From Streptomyces sp. NBS 14/10 (GTDB lineage: Bacteria > Actinomycetota > Actinomycetes > Streptomycetales > Streptomycetaceae), in assembly GCF_002224125.1 (NCBI RefSeq), contig NZ_NCSM01000005.1, positions 62,001 through 126,000 on the forward strand: 64,000 nt of DNA, in the 5' to 3' direction. This document shows, in pieces, positions 33,323 to 40,706 of this stretch (positions within the stretch are counted from its first letter, which is position 1; each line of letters opens with the position of its first letter). Below the pieces are notes generated by a model. That model was not told the DNA's origin. It saw only the letters and a program-made list of their open reading frames with translations, and ran no database searches. The position numbers and the translations under genes were made by a program.

Positions 33323-34687
33323 TCAGACCGCGGCGGGGCGGCCGGCGGGTTCCGTCTTGGGTGACAGTGCGGCGGCCTCGTGCAGGGCCATGCCGCGGGT
33401 CTCGGGCGCCCACAGGACGGAGACGACGGCGCCGACGACATTGATGGCGGCGGCCGCGAGCATGGTGCCGCCGATGCCCCAGTCGGTCAGGGCCATGGGG
33501 ACGAGGTAGGTGCCGACGGCGGCGCCGATGCGGCTGGCGGAGGAGGCCAGGCCGACCGCGGAGCCGCGTACCTCGGTCGGGAACAGCTCGTTCGGGTAGA
33601 CCCACTGCAGGATCTGGGTGCCGCCGATGATGACCGCGTACGCGGCGAAGAGGACCATGATCACGGCCGCGGGGGCGTCGGGGAAGATACCGAGCAGCAG
33701 CAGGGCCAGACCCGACCAGACGAAGCTGTGGATGACCAGGGGGCGCCGGCCCATACGGTTCACGCCGAGCAACGCGATCACACAGCCGATCAGGAACATG
33801 ACGGTGATCAGGGCCGACCCGACGTTGGCCAGCGAACCCTCGAGCTTGAGGGCGCCGAGGATCTTCGGGCCGAAGGCGTAGATGGCGAACAGCGGGACGA
33901 TGGAACAGGTCCAGAAGACGGAGATGTAGAGCATCCGTCCGCCGTAACCGGACCGAATGATCGCCTTGAGGTCGACGTTCTCGCGCTCTTCCTCCTCCGG
34001 CAGGTCGCCGATCGTCGCCTCCGGACCGTAGACCTGCTTGAGGACCTTCTCGGCCTCCTCGATACGGCCCTTGTTCGCCAGCCAGCGCGGGGACTCGGGC
34101 GTGCCCAGTCGCAGCAGCACGATGATCGTGGCGGGCAGCGCGGCACTGGCGAGCATCCACCGCCAGCCGTCGTCACCGGCGTTCAGCAGCGCCTCGCCGA
34201 CGACGTACGCCACCGCGGCGCCCACGAACCACATGACGACCAGGCCGCCCAGCAGCGGCCCCCGGTAGCGGCGGGGCGTGAACTCGGCCAGCAGCGAGGT
34301 GGCGATGGGGTAGTCCGCGCCGACCGCCATGCCGATCAGCAGCCGCAGGACGAACAGCCACACCGGATCGGTGGCCCAGAACTGTGCGACAGAGCAGCCG
34401 ATGATGGCGACCAGGTCGATGGTGTAGAGGACCTGCCTGCCGAACTTGTCAGTGAGGTAACCGCCCACGAAGGCACCGAGGAAGATCCCGATCAGCGCGG
34501 ACGCGCCGATGAGGCCCTCGGCGGAGGACGACAGACGCAGCTGCGGCGTGATCTGCACCATGGCCACGCCGATGATGCTCAGGACATAGCCGTCGAGGAA
34601 CGGACCTCCGGAGGAGTACAGGGCGAGTTTCTTGTGGAAGCGCGACAAGGGCGCGTCATCCACTCTGTTTCCAGCGTTTACGGTCAT
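33323..34687 (-). CDS. MFS transporter, metabolite:H+ symporter type
   Basis: A 454-residue, 12-span transporter of the sugar/aromatic-acid porter group. Both halves carry the loop signature (GYLTDKFGRQVLYTI; VNRMGRRPLVIH), together with LRLLIGMAVGADYPIATSLL and the E(x)R-type segments NELFPTEVRGSAVGLAS and APETRG. The central cytoplasmic loop is long and acidic (EEEERENVDLKAI). GGAGG lies 5 nt before ATG 34687. As first gene of the leftward catabolic block it is probably the uptake system for its substrate, a carboxylate or amino acid-like compound. Confidence 0.86.
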   Translation of the reverse strand: MTVNAGNRVDDAPLSRFHKKLALYSSGGPFLDGYVLSIIGVAMVQITPQLRLSSSAEGLIGASALIGIFLGAFVGGYLTDKFGRQVLYTIDLVAIIGCSVAQFWATDPVWLFVLRLLIGMAVGADYPIATSLLAEFTPRRYRGPLLGGLVVMWFVGAAVAYVVGEALLNAGDDGWRWMLASAALPATIIVLLRLGTPESPRWLANKGRIEEAEKVLKQVYGPEATIGDLPEEEERENVDLKAIIRSGYGGRMLYISVFWTCSIVPLFAIYAFGPKILGALKLEGSLANVGSALITVMFLIGCVIALLGVNRMGRRPLVIHSFVWSGLALLLLGIFPDAPAAVIMVLFAAYAVIIGGTQILQWVYPNELFPTEVRGSAVGLASSASRIGAAVGTYLVPMALTDWGIGGTMLAAAAINVVGAVVSVLWAPETRGMALHEAAALSPKTEPAGRPAAV

Positions 34688-35024
34688 CACGGCCTCCGGG
34701 AGCGGTTCCCGGACGTACCCAGGGCGAGGGTATGTCCGTTCCAGGGTCGGGGTTGATGTCTTGTCGTCGGTGCCGGAAACCCGGTCGGCGTCTTGGTGTC
34801 GCGGGCCGGGGAACACTGGGGTTCCGGTGTCGCGAGTGCTGCCCGGAGAGCGTTGTCGGCTCGGGCTCGCGGGGAAGCGAACTCGCGGTTTCTTGGGGAC
34901 GCCGGCGGCGTGGCCACCGGATGGCAACGAAGTATGTGAAGGCCCCGGCCCGCCAACAATGCCCCCGGTGCCGCGCCGACCGCCGGGGTACGTCTGAACC
35001 AAAAGTTCGGCTACGGTTGCCGGC
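34688..35024. promoter_or_regulatory. Divergent control region of transporter and fusion
   Basis: 337 bp without a gene. GAAC-CAAAA-GTTC (34996-35008) and GAAC-ACTGGG-GTTC (34811-34824) are two similar dyads. TACGGT (35012-35017) ends 7 nt before the fusion gene ATG, consistent with a leaderless promoter. The region probably serves both the leftward transporter block and the rightward fusion gene. Confidence 0.45.
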
Positions 35025-36897
35025 ATGGTCGGACGCCCCCGCGACACCGTGGTCCTCACCGAGGACGAACGGACCGCGCTGCTGCAGTGGGCTCGCAGTC
35101 GCACCTGTTCACAGGCGCGCGCCCTGCGTGCGCGGATCGTGCTGGCATGCGCGGAGCAGCCCACCAACAGTGACGTGGCCAGGCGCCTTGGGGTCTCCCG
35201 CGACATGGTCGGCAAGTGGCGCGCCCGCTTCCTCGCCGAACGGCTGGCCGGCCTGGAGGAGCAGCCCCGTCCCGGGCGTCCTCCCACTGCCGACGACGAC
35301 ACCGTCGCGCATGTCCTCGTCCGTACCCTGACACCGCCCCCGCCCGATACCAGGCAGACCTGGTCGACCCGTTCCATGGCGGCTGAGACCGGTCTGAGCC
35401 AGAGCACGGTGAGCCGGATCTGGCGGACCTACGGCATCCAGCGGGGAGAACGCGTCTCAGCCGGGCCGCGCCGGGCGTACTCACTGCCGGACCGTGCCGA
35501 AGAGGTGGTGGGCCTGTTCATCGCCCCACCGGTGTGCGTACTCGCGGTGACGGCCCGGGCGGGACGAGCCGGGGCCGCAGGCACTTCCTCGGCGACCGTC
35601 ACGAGCCGGCTGTTCGGCAAGGACCGGGAAACGCCCCATGTGCTGGCCGTGGCCTGCGCCTTCGCGGACCTGCGGGGCAGGCAGCACGGCGAGAACACGT
35701 CCGGGACGGACCACTCCGCGATGGACGCGTTTCTGGAGCAGATGAGGTCGGCCGCGGGGGCCGGTACAAGCGTGCACCTGCTGGCGTACGGCATACCCGC
35801 ACGGGCATGCGGGACCCTGGACGGGTCGGACCCGGCCGCGTCTGTGCGCCTGCGTTGGCACCGCGCGCCCAGCCGTGAGGCGTGGACCGACGAGGCCCGT
35901 CGTCTGCTCGCCGCCGATGGCCAAGTCCCTCCTGAGGCCGCACCCGACCTTCCCCGCCTCCGAGACGCGCTGCTGACCTGGTCGAGCACATGGACCCCGT
36001 CCGCGGCCCCCTTCACCCGCATCGCGGCTCCCCGCCCGTCATACGACAGTCCGGCCATCTGCGGGCCTGACAGTGACTCGAACGTCGATGATGTGCACGC
36101 CCTCGACCACCGCGCCCCGTCCAGGGCGGCACAGCTCCCATCGCCCGAGGTGTCGCCCGGCGCCCCGATCACCACCGACCCCGTCGTCGGCACGCTGCGC
36201 GAAACCCTCCTCACCGGCGACTACCGGCCAGGTGACCGCGTGCTGGAAGCCCCGCTCGCGCTCCGCCTCGGCCTCTCGCGCCGGGGTGTGCGCGCGGGCC
36301 TGCACGCGCTGGCCGAGGAGGGCATGCTCGACCTGCTCCCCGGCGGTGCGACCGCGATCCCCACCATCACGGCGAAGGACGTGCTCGACCTCTACGCCCT
36401 GCGGGCCAGCCTCGGAGCGCTGCTCATGCGCCGTATCGCCATGCTCGGCCGCGACAACCTCGCCCCGGCCTCAGCGGCCCTGGCGGAGGTCCGCGCCGCC
36501 GCCCGGGACAACGACCACGCCCGCATACGTGAAGTCGACCTGCGGTTCCAGGACGCCCTCGCCCGTATCGCGGACCTCCCGCAGGCCGCCGGTACCTTCG
36601 AACGCCTCACGGCCCGTCTGCGCATGTTCGTCAACGTCCTGGACATGGACTACAGCCAGGCCTGCGACACCATCGCCGACGAGGACACCGTCGTCCACGA
36701 CGCGCTGCGCGACGCCGACGGGAACGAGGCGGCGCGCCTGTGGCGGGGGGTCGCGCCTGTGGCGGGTGAAGATCGAACGCTGCGTCCGCTACATGATCGC
36801 CCAGCTTCCCGAGGACGACGTCGCCCCGCATCTGTGGACCACCTTGGCAGGCAGGCCCCGGCTGCGCCCGGGAGATCCGCGGGGCGCCGCACACTGA
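35025..36897 (+). pseudogene. Dead IS630-like transposase fused to GntR/FCD regulator
   Basis: One reading frame joins two families. Residues 1-about 340 follow an IS630-family transposase end to end: N-terminal helix-turn-helix (LGVSRDMVGKWRARFLAERL), second HTH (WSTRSMAAETGLSQSTVSRI), EEVVGLFIAPP, and a closing LRDALLTWSSTWTPSAAPFT. The catalytic aspartates are gone: VCVLAVTARAG stands where ...LCVDEKSQ is expected (about 169-179), and VHLLAYGIPA where ...LILDNYATHK is expected (about 250). Residues about 385-590 are a GntR winged helix (VGTLRETLLTGDYRPGDRVL) and FCD domain (DLRFQDALARIADLPQAAGT). A 19-nt duplication at 36733-36766 breaks the frame. The true tail, VKIERCVRYMIAQLPEDDV to TGA 36897, resumes one frame over. 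Function would be DNA binding, not transposition. Confidence 0.75.
36733..36766 (+). repeat. 19-nt tandem duplication that shifts the frame
   Basis: CGCGCCTGTGGCGGG occurs at 36733-36747 and again at 36752-36766, offset by 19 nt. Removing one 19-nt unit restores AARLWRVKIERCVRYM, the expected continuous FCD sequence. With the extra unit the frame moves by +1 and runs into the antisense of the next gene. Confidence 0.8.
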
Positions 36898-36929
36898 CGC
36901 GGGGCAACCGTCGGCATCATCGGCCCCAT

Positions 36930-36961
36930 CGCCAACTCGCCGGTTCGGAGGCGAGTTGGCG
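36930..36961. terminator. 12-bp bidirectional terminator hairpin
   Basis: CGCCAACTCGCC (36930-36941) and GGCGAGTTGGCG (36950-36961) form a perfect 12-bp stem with an 8-nt loop between the convergent fusion gene and GntR gene. No U-tract on either side. Confidence 0.65.
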
Positions 36962-36985
36962 CCCTCAGCACATCACGGCGCCGTG

Positions 36986-37651
36986 TCAGATGGCGCCGCG
37001 AATGGCCCGCTCGAAGCCCTCGACATGGCTGCGGGCGAGCTGTGCCGCCTGGTCGGGGTCACCGGTGACGATCGCGTCGATCAACGGCCCGTGTTCCGCG
37101 ACGTGGCCTGCCATATCGGACAGACGGTCGATGAACAGGCACCAGATGCGGGTGGCCAGGTTGTCGTGGCGGACGAGGGTGTCCTCGAGATACGGGTTGT
37201 GCGTGGCGGCATAGATGGCGCGGTGGACCGAGAGATCCAGGTGCATGAGCTCGGCGGCGTCCTGCCGACGGGGATCCACGCTCTCCAGCTCCCGCCGTAC
37301 GGCCGTCAGGGTCGCGCGGTCCGTGGCCGTGGCGCGCCGCGCGGCTTGGGCGGCGGCCAGGGGTTCGAGTTCCTGGCGCACCTCGGAGATATGGGCCAGG
37401 TCGGTGATGTTGACGTCGGTGGCGAAGGTGCCGCGTCGGGGGTAGGTGGCGATCAGGCGCTCGTACTGGAGCCGCTTGAGCGCTTCGCGCACCGGCGTGC
37501 GTCCGACGCCGAGGGACTGGGCCAGCTGGTCCTCGTTGATCGGTGCGCCCGGGCGGATCTCGAGCATGACGAGCCGATCGCGGATGGCGCGGTAGGCGCG
37601 CTCGGCGAGGGACAGCTCCTCGCCCCTGGACTCGGTCGCCACGTTCTGCAT
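36986..37651 (-). CDS. GntR/FCD-family regulator
   Basis: A 221-residue regulator. The GntR winged helix occupies residues about 12-80 (AERAYRAIRDRLVMLEIRPG, INEDQLAQSLGVGRTPVREA, KRLQYERLIATYPRRGTFAT). An FCD effector domain follows, with the usual metal/ligand histidines spread through LMHLDLSVHRAIYAATHN and AEHGPLIDAIVTGD. ATG 37651 has an AAGGGGG site. It is divergent from glyA-soxBDAG, with a CTGATATATCAG palindrome in between, so it most likely controls the sarcosine operon and itself. It is unrelated in sequence detail to the FCD part of the neighbouring fusion. Confidence 0.88.
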   Translation of the reverse strand: MQNVATESRGEELSLAERAYRAIRDRLVMLEIRPGAPINEDQLAQSLGVGRTPVREALKRLQYERLIATYPRRGTFATDVNITDLAHISEVRQELEPLAAAQAARRATATDRATLTAVRRELESVDPRRQDAAELMHLDLSVHRAIYAATHNPYLEDTLVRHDNLATRIWCLFIDRLSDMAGHVAEHGPLIDAIVTGDPDQAAQLARSHVEGFERAIRGAI

Positions 37652-37700
37652 GATGCCCCCTTGACCTGCTCCGGCGAGCTCCCATACCTTACCGCAGAGG

Positions 37701-37712
37701 CTGATATATCAG
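37701..37712. promoter_or_regulatory. Candidate GntR operator CTGATATATCAG
   Basis: A perfect 12-bp palindrome, 49 bp upstream of the GntR start and 40 bp upstream of glyA. It is AT-rich in an otherwise GC-rich gap, like known FCD-type GntR sites. Confidence 0.6.
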
Positions 37713-37752
37713 TTGGCTATTAGGCTTGGACGGCTCTCAGGATGGTGCACAG

Positions 37753-39066
37753 ATGGCAACGGACCCGTCGACCACCAAGGTCACCTCCTCCCTCTCCCTT
37801 CCGCTCACCGAGCTCGATCCGGATGTCGCCACGGCGGTGGACGCCGAGTTGCGCCGTCAGCAGTCGACCCTGGAGATGATCGCCTCGGAGAACTTCGCCC
37901 CGGCCGCCGTCATGGAGGCCCAGGGGTCGGTCCTGACGAACAAATACGCCGAGGGCTACCCCGGCCGCCGCTACTACGGTGGCTGCGAACACGTCGACGT
38001 CGTCGAGCGGTTGGCCATCGCCCGGGCGAAGGAACTGTTCGGCGCCGAAGCGGCGAACGTACAGCCGCACTCGGGCGCCCAGGCGAACGCGGCCGCGATG
38101 TTCGCGCTGCTCGAGCCCGGCGACACGATCCTCGGCCTCGACCTGGCGCACGGTGGGCATCTGACCCACGGCATGCGCATCAACTACTCCGGCCGGCTGT
38201 ACAAGGTCGTGCCGTACCACGTGCGCGAGTCCGATCTGCGCATCGACATGGACGAGGTCGAACAGCTCGCTCTCGCCCACCGGCCCAAGCTGATCGTGGC
38301 CGGCTGGTCGGCCTACCCCCGCCGACTGGACTTCGCCGCGTTCCGACGGATCGCCGACGAGGTGGGCGCGTATCTGATGGTGGACATGGCCCACTTCGCC
38401 GGGCTGGTGGCCGCGGGCCTCCACCCGAGCCCGGTGCCGTACGCCGATGTGGTGACGACCACCACGCACAAGACACTCGGCGGTCCGCGCGGCGGTGTGA
38501 TCCTCAGCCGCGCCGAGCTGGCCAAGAAGATCAACTCCGCGGTCTTCCCGGGCCAGCAGGGCGGCCCGTTGGAGCATGTCATCGCGGCGAAAGCGGTGGC
38601 CTTCAAGGCGGCGGCGAGCGAGGAGTTCAGGGAGCGCCAGCAGCGCACCCTGGACGGCGCCCGCATCCTCGCCGGACGGCTGCTGGCCGACGATGTGGCC
38701 GAGGCCGGGATCACGGTGCTCACCGGCGGCACCGAGGTCCACCTGGTCCTCGTCGACCTGCGCAACTCCACGCTCGACGGGCAGCAGGCCGAGGACCGGC
38801 TGCACCGCATCGGTATCACCGTCAACCGCAACGCGGTCCCGTTCGACCCCCGCCCGCCGATGATCTCCTCCGGGCTGCGGATCGGCACCCCGGCCCTGGC
38901 CACCCGGGGCTTCGGCGAGACGGAGTTCCGGGAGGTCGCCGACATCATCGCCCAGGCCCTCAAGGAAGAGCAGCTGAGCGACGAGCGCGCGGGCCTGCTG
39001 CGTGACCGGGTCGACAAGCTCGCCGGCGCGTTCCCGCTCTATCCCCATCTGGATATCCCCGCCTGA
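37753..39066 (+). CDS. glyA: Serine hydroxymethyltransferase
   Basis: A 437-residue PLP enzyme interconverting glycine plus 5,10-methylene-THF with serine plus THF. The sequence is canonical: [64 protein letters not shown], and the PLP Lys in [17 protein letters not shown] 37753 has AGGATGG 7 nt upstream; a TTG at 37726 is less likely. It heads the sarcosine oxidase operon, where it can use both products of sarcosine oxidation (glycine and the methylene-THF carbon). This is probably a pathway-specific copy, since growth needs a housekeeping one. Confidence 0.95.
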   Translation: MATDPSTTKVTSSLSLPLTELDPDVATAVDAELRRQQSTLEMIASENFAPAAVMEAQGSVLTNKYAEGYPGRRYYGGCEHVDVVERLAIARAKELFGAEAANVQPHSGAQANAAAMFALLEPGDTILGLDLAHGGHLTHGMRINYSGRLYKVVPYHVRESDLRIDMDEVEQLALAHRPKLIVAGWSAYPRRLDFAAFRRIADEVGAYLMVDMAHFAGLVAAGLHPSPVPYADVVTTTTHKTLGGPRGGVILSRAELAKKINSAVFPGQQGGPLEHVIAAKAVAFKAAASEEFRERQQRTLDGARILAGRLLADDVAEAGITVLTGGTEVHLVLVDLRNSTLDGQQAEDRLHRIGITVNRNAVPFDPRPPMISSGLRIGTPALATRGFGETEFREVADIIAQALKEEQLSDERAGLLRDRVDKLAGAFPLYPHLDIPA

Positions 39067-39123
39067 ACAACCCAGCTGAGCATTCCCGGCTGAACATCCC
39101 GATCTGAACATCCCGATCTGAAC
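39063..39123 (+). repeat. 14-nt tandem repeat between glyA and soxB
   Basis: Units CTGAACAACCCAG, CTGAGCATTCCCGG, CTGAACATCCCGAT, CTGAACATCCCGAT and a final CTGAAC. The array starts on the glyA stop codon and ends directly at the soxB ribosome binding site (GGAGA). Confidence 0.8.
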
Positions 39124-39134
39124 GGAGACGCGGC

Positions 39135-40355
39135 ATGACCACCGAGTCGCTGCCGGAGCATCCGGACTTCCTCTGGCGCAACCCCGAGCCGCGCTCCTCG
39201 TACGACGTCGTCATCGTCGGTGCCGGAGGCCACGGTCTGGCCACCGCCTACTACCTCGCCAAGAACCACGGCATCACCAATGTCGCCGTCCTGGAGAAGG
39301 GCTGGCTGGCCGGCGGCAACATGGCCCGCAACACCACGATCATCCGCTCGAACTACCTGTGGGACGAAAGCGCGGCGATCTACGAACACGCGCTCAAGCT
39401 GTGGGAACGGCTCCCGGATGAGCTGGAGTACGACTTCCTGTTCAGCCAGCGCGGCGTCCTCAACCTCGCGCACACGCTGCAGGACGTCCGCGAGGGCGTA
39501 CGCCGCGTCAACGCCAACCGTCTCAACGGTGTCGACGCCCAGTGGCTGGAGCCGGACGAGATCGCCGAGGTCTGCCCCATCCTCAACGTCTCGCCCCGCA
39601 CCCGGTATCCGGTCCTCGGTGGCACCTTCCAGCCACGGGCCGGTATCGCCAAGCACGACCACGTCGCCTGGGCGCTGGCCCGCCGGGCCGACGAGATGGG
39701 CGTGGATCTGATCCAGGGGTGCGAGGTCACCGGCTTCCTCAAGGACGGCGACCGGGTCGTGGGCGTCGAGACCAGCCGCGGCCGCATCCTCGCCGACCGG
39801 GTCGGCCTCGCGGCCGCCGGACACAGCAGCGTGCTGGCCCAGCGGGCCGGCTTCCGGTTGCCGGTGCAGTCCCATCCGCTCCAGGCGCTGGTCTCCGAGC
39901 TGCACGAGCCGGTGCACCCCACCGTGGTGATGTCGAACCATGTGCACGTCTACGTCTCCCAGGCGCACAAGGGCGAACTGGTGATGGGCGCGGGCGTCGA
40001 CGCCTACAACGGCTACGGGCAGCGCGGCTCCTTCCATGTGATCGAGCAGCAGATGGCCGCCGCCGTCGAGCTGTTCCCCGTCTTCGCCCGCGCCCATGTG
40101 CTGCGGACCTGGGGCGGCATCGTCGACGTCACGCCGGACGCCTCCCCCATCATCGGCACCACCCCCATCGACAACCTCTACATCAACTGCGGCTGGGGCA
40201 CCGGGGGTTTCAAGGCCACACCGGCCGCCGGCTGGACCTTCGCGCACACCATCGCCACGGGCGAACCGCATCCGCTGAACGCCCCCTTCGCCCTCGAACG
40301 CTTCACGACGGGCGCACTCATCGACGAACACGGCGCCGCGGCCGTGGCCCACTGA
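39135..40355 (+). CDS. soxB: Sarcosine oxidase beta subunit
   Basis: A 406-residue subunit of heterotetrameric sarcosine oxidase, which demethylates sarcosine to glycine. The FAD motif is [36 protein letters not shown] lies in the region of the covalent FMN/active-site loop, and the C-terminal flavin contact is [23 protein letters not shown] 39135 follows GGAGA by 6 nt. Length and motifs are those of a complete subunit. Gene order soxB-D-A-G is the classic operon order. Confidence 0.95.
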   Translation: MTTESLPEHPDFLWRNPEPRSSYDVVIVGAGGHGLATAYYLAKNHGITNVAVLEKGWLAGGNMARNTTIIRSNYLWDESAAIYEHALKLWERLPDELEYDFLFSQRGVLNLAHTLQDVREGVRRVNANRLNGVDAQWLEPDEIAEVCPILNVSPRTRYPVLGGTFQPRAGIAKHDHVAWALARRADEMGVDLIQGCEVTGFLKDGDRVVGVETSRGRILADRVGLAAAGHSSVLAQRAGFRLPVQSHPLQALVSELHEPVHPTVVMSNHVHVYVSQAHKGELVMGAGVDAYNGYGQRGSFHVIEQQMAAAVELFPVFARAHVLRTWGGIVDVTPDASPIIGTTPIDNLYINCGWGTGGFKATPAAGWTFAHTIATGEPHPLNAPFALERFTTGALIDEHGAAAVAH

Positions 40356-40370
40356 ACGCCCCCAGGGCCC

Positions 40371-40400
40371 GCTGAGAGCCTGCTGAGAGCCTGCTGAGAG
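40371..40400 (+). repeat. 11-nt tandem repeat between soxB and soxD
   Basis: GCTGAGAGCCT at 40371-40381 and 40382-40392, then GCTGAGAG at 40393-40400 running directly into AAGG, the soxD ribosome binding site. Confidence 0.8.
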
Positions 40401-40409
40401 AAGGACACC

Positions 40410-40706
40410 GTGCTGCTGATCACCTGCCCATGGTGCGGTCCCCGTGACGAGACCGAGTACCACTACGGGGGACAGGCCCATCTCCCCTACCCCCAAGCCC
40501 CCGCGGACCTCGACGACCAGCAGTGGGCCGAGTACGTCTTCTACCGCGACAACACCAAGGGCCCCTTCGCCGAGCGGTGGATGCACGGCACCGGATGCCG
40601 CCGCTGGTTCAACGTCCTGCGCGACACCGTCACCAACGACGTGCTCGCCGTCTACCGGCTCGACGAGCCACGCCCCGAACTGCCCCAGGCCGGAGGGAAC
40701 CGATGA
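40410..40706 (+). CDS. soxD: Sarcosine oxidase delta subunit
   Basis: A 98-residue zinc-binding subunit of heterotetrameric sarcosine oxidase. [18 protein letters not shown] near the N-terminus supplies the CxxC pair and His; [16 protein letters not shown] follows near residue 70. The GTG start follows AAGG by 5 nt. Its stop overlaps the soxA start (ATGA). Confidence 0.95.
   Translation: MLLITCPWCGPRDETEYHYGGQAHLPYPQAPADLDDQQWAEYVFYRDNTKGPFAERWMHGTGCRRWFNVLRDTVTNDVLAVYRLDEPRPELPQAGGNR

Noticed and set aside
36752..37214. Continuation of the fusion regulator to a 729-residue protein
   Set aside because: After the duplication the sequence loses all FCD similarity and runs antisense through the next GntR gene, while the correct FCD tail is present one frame over.
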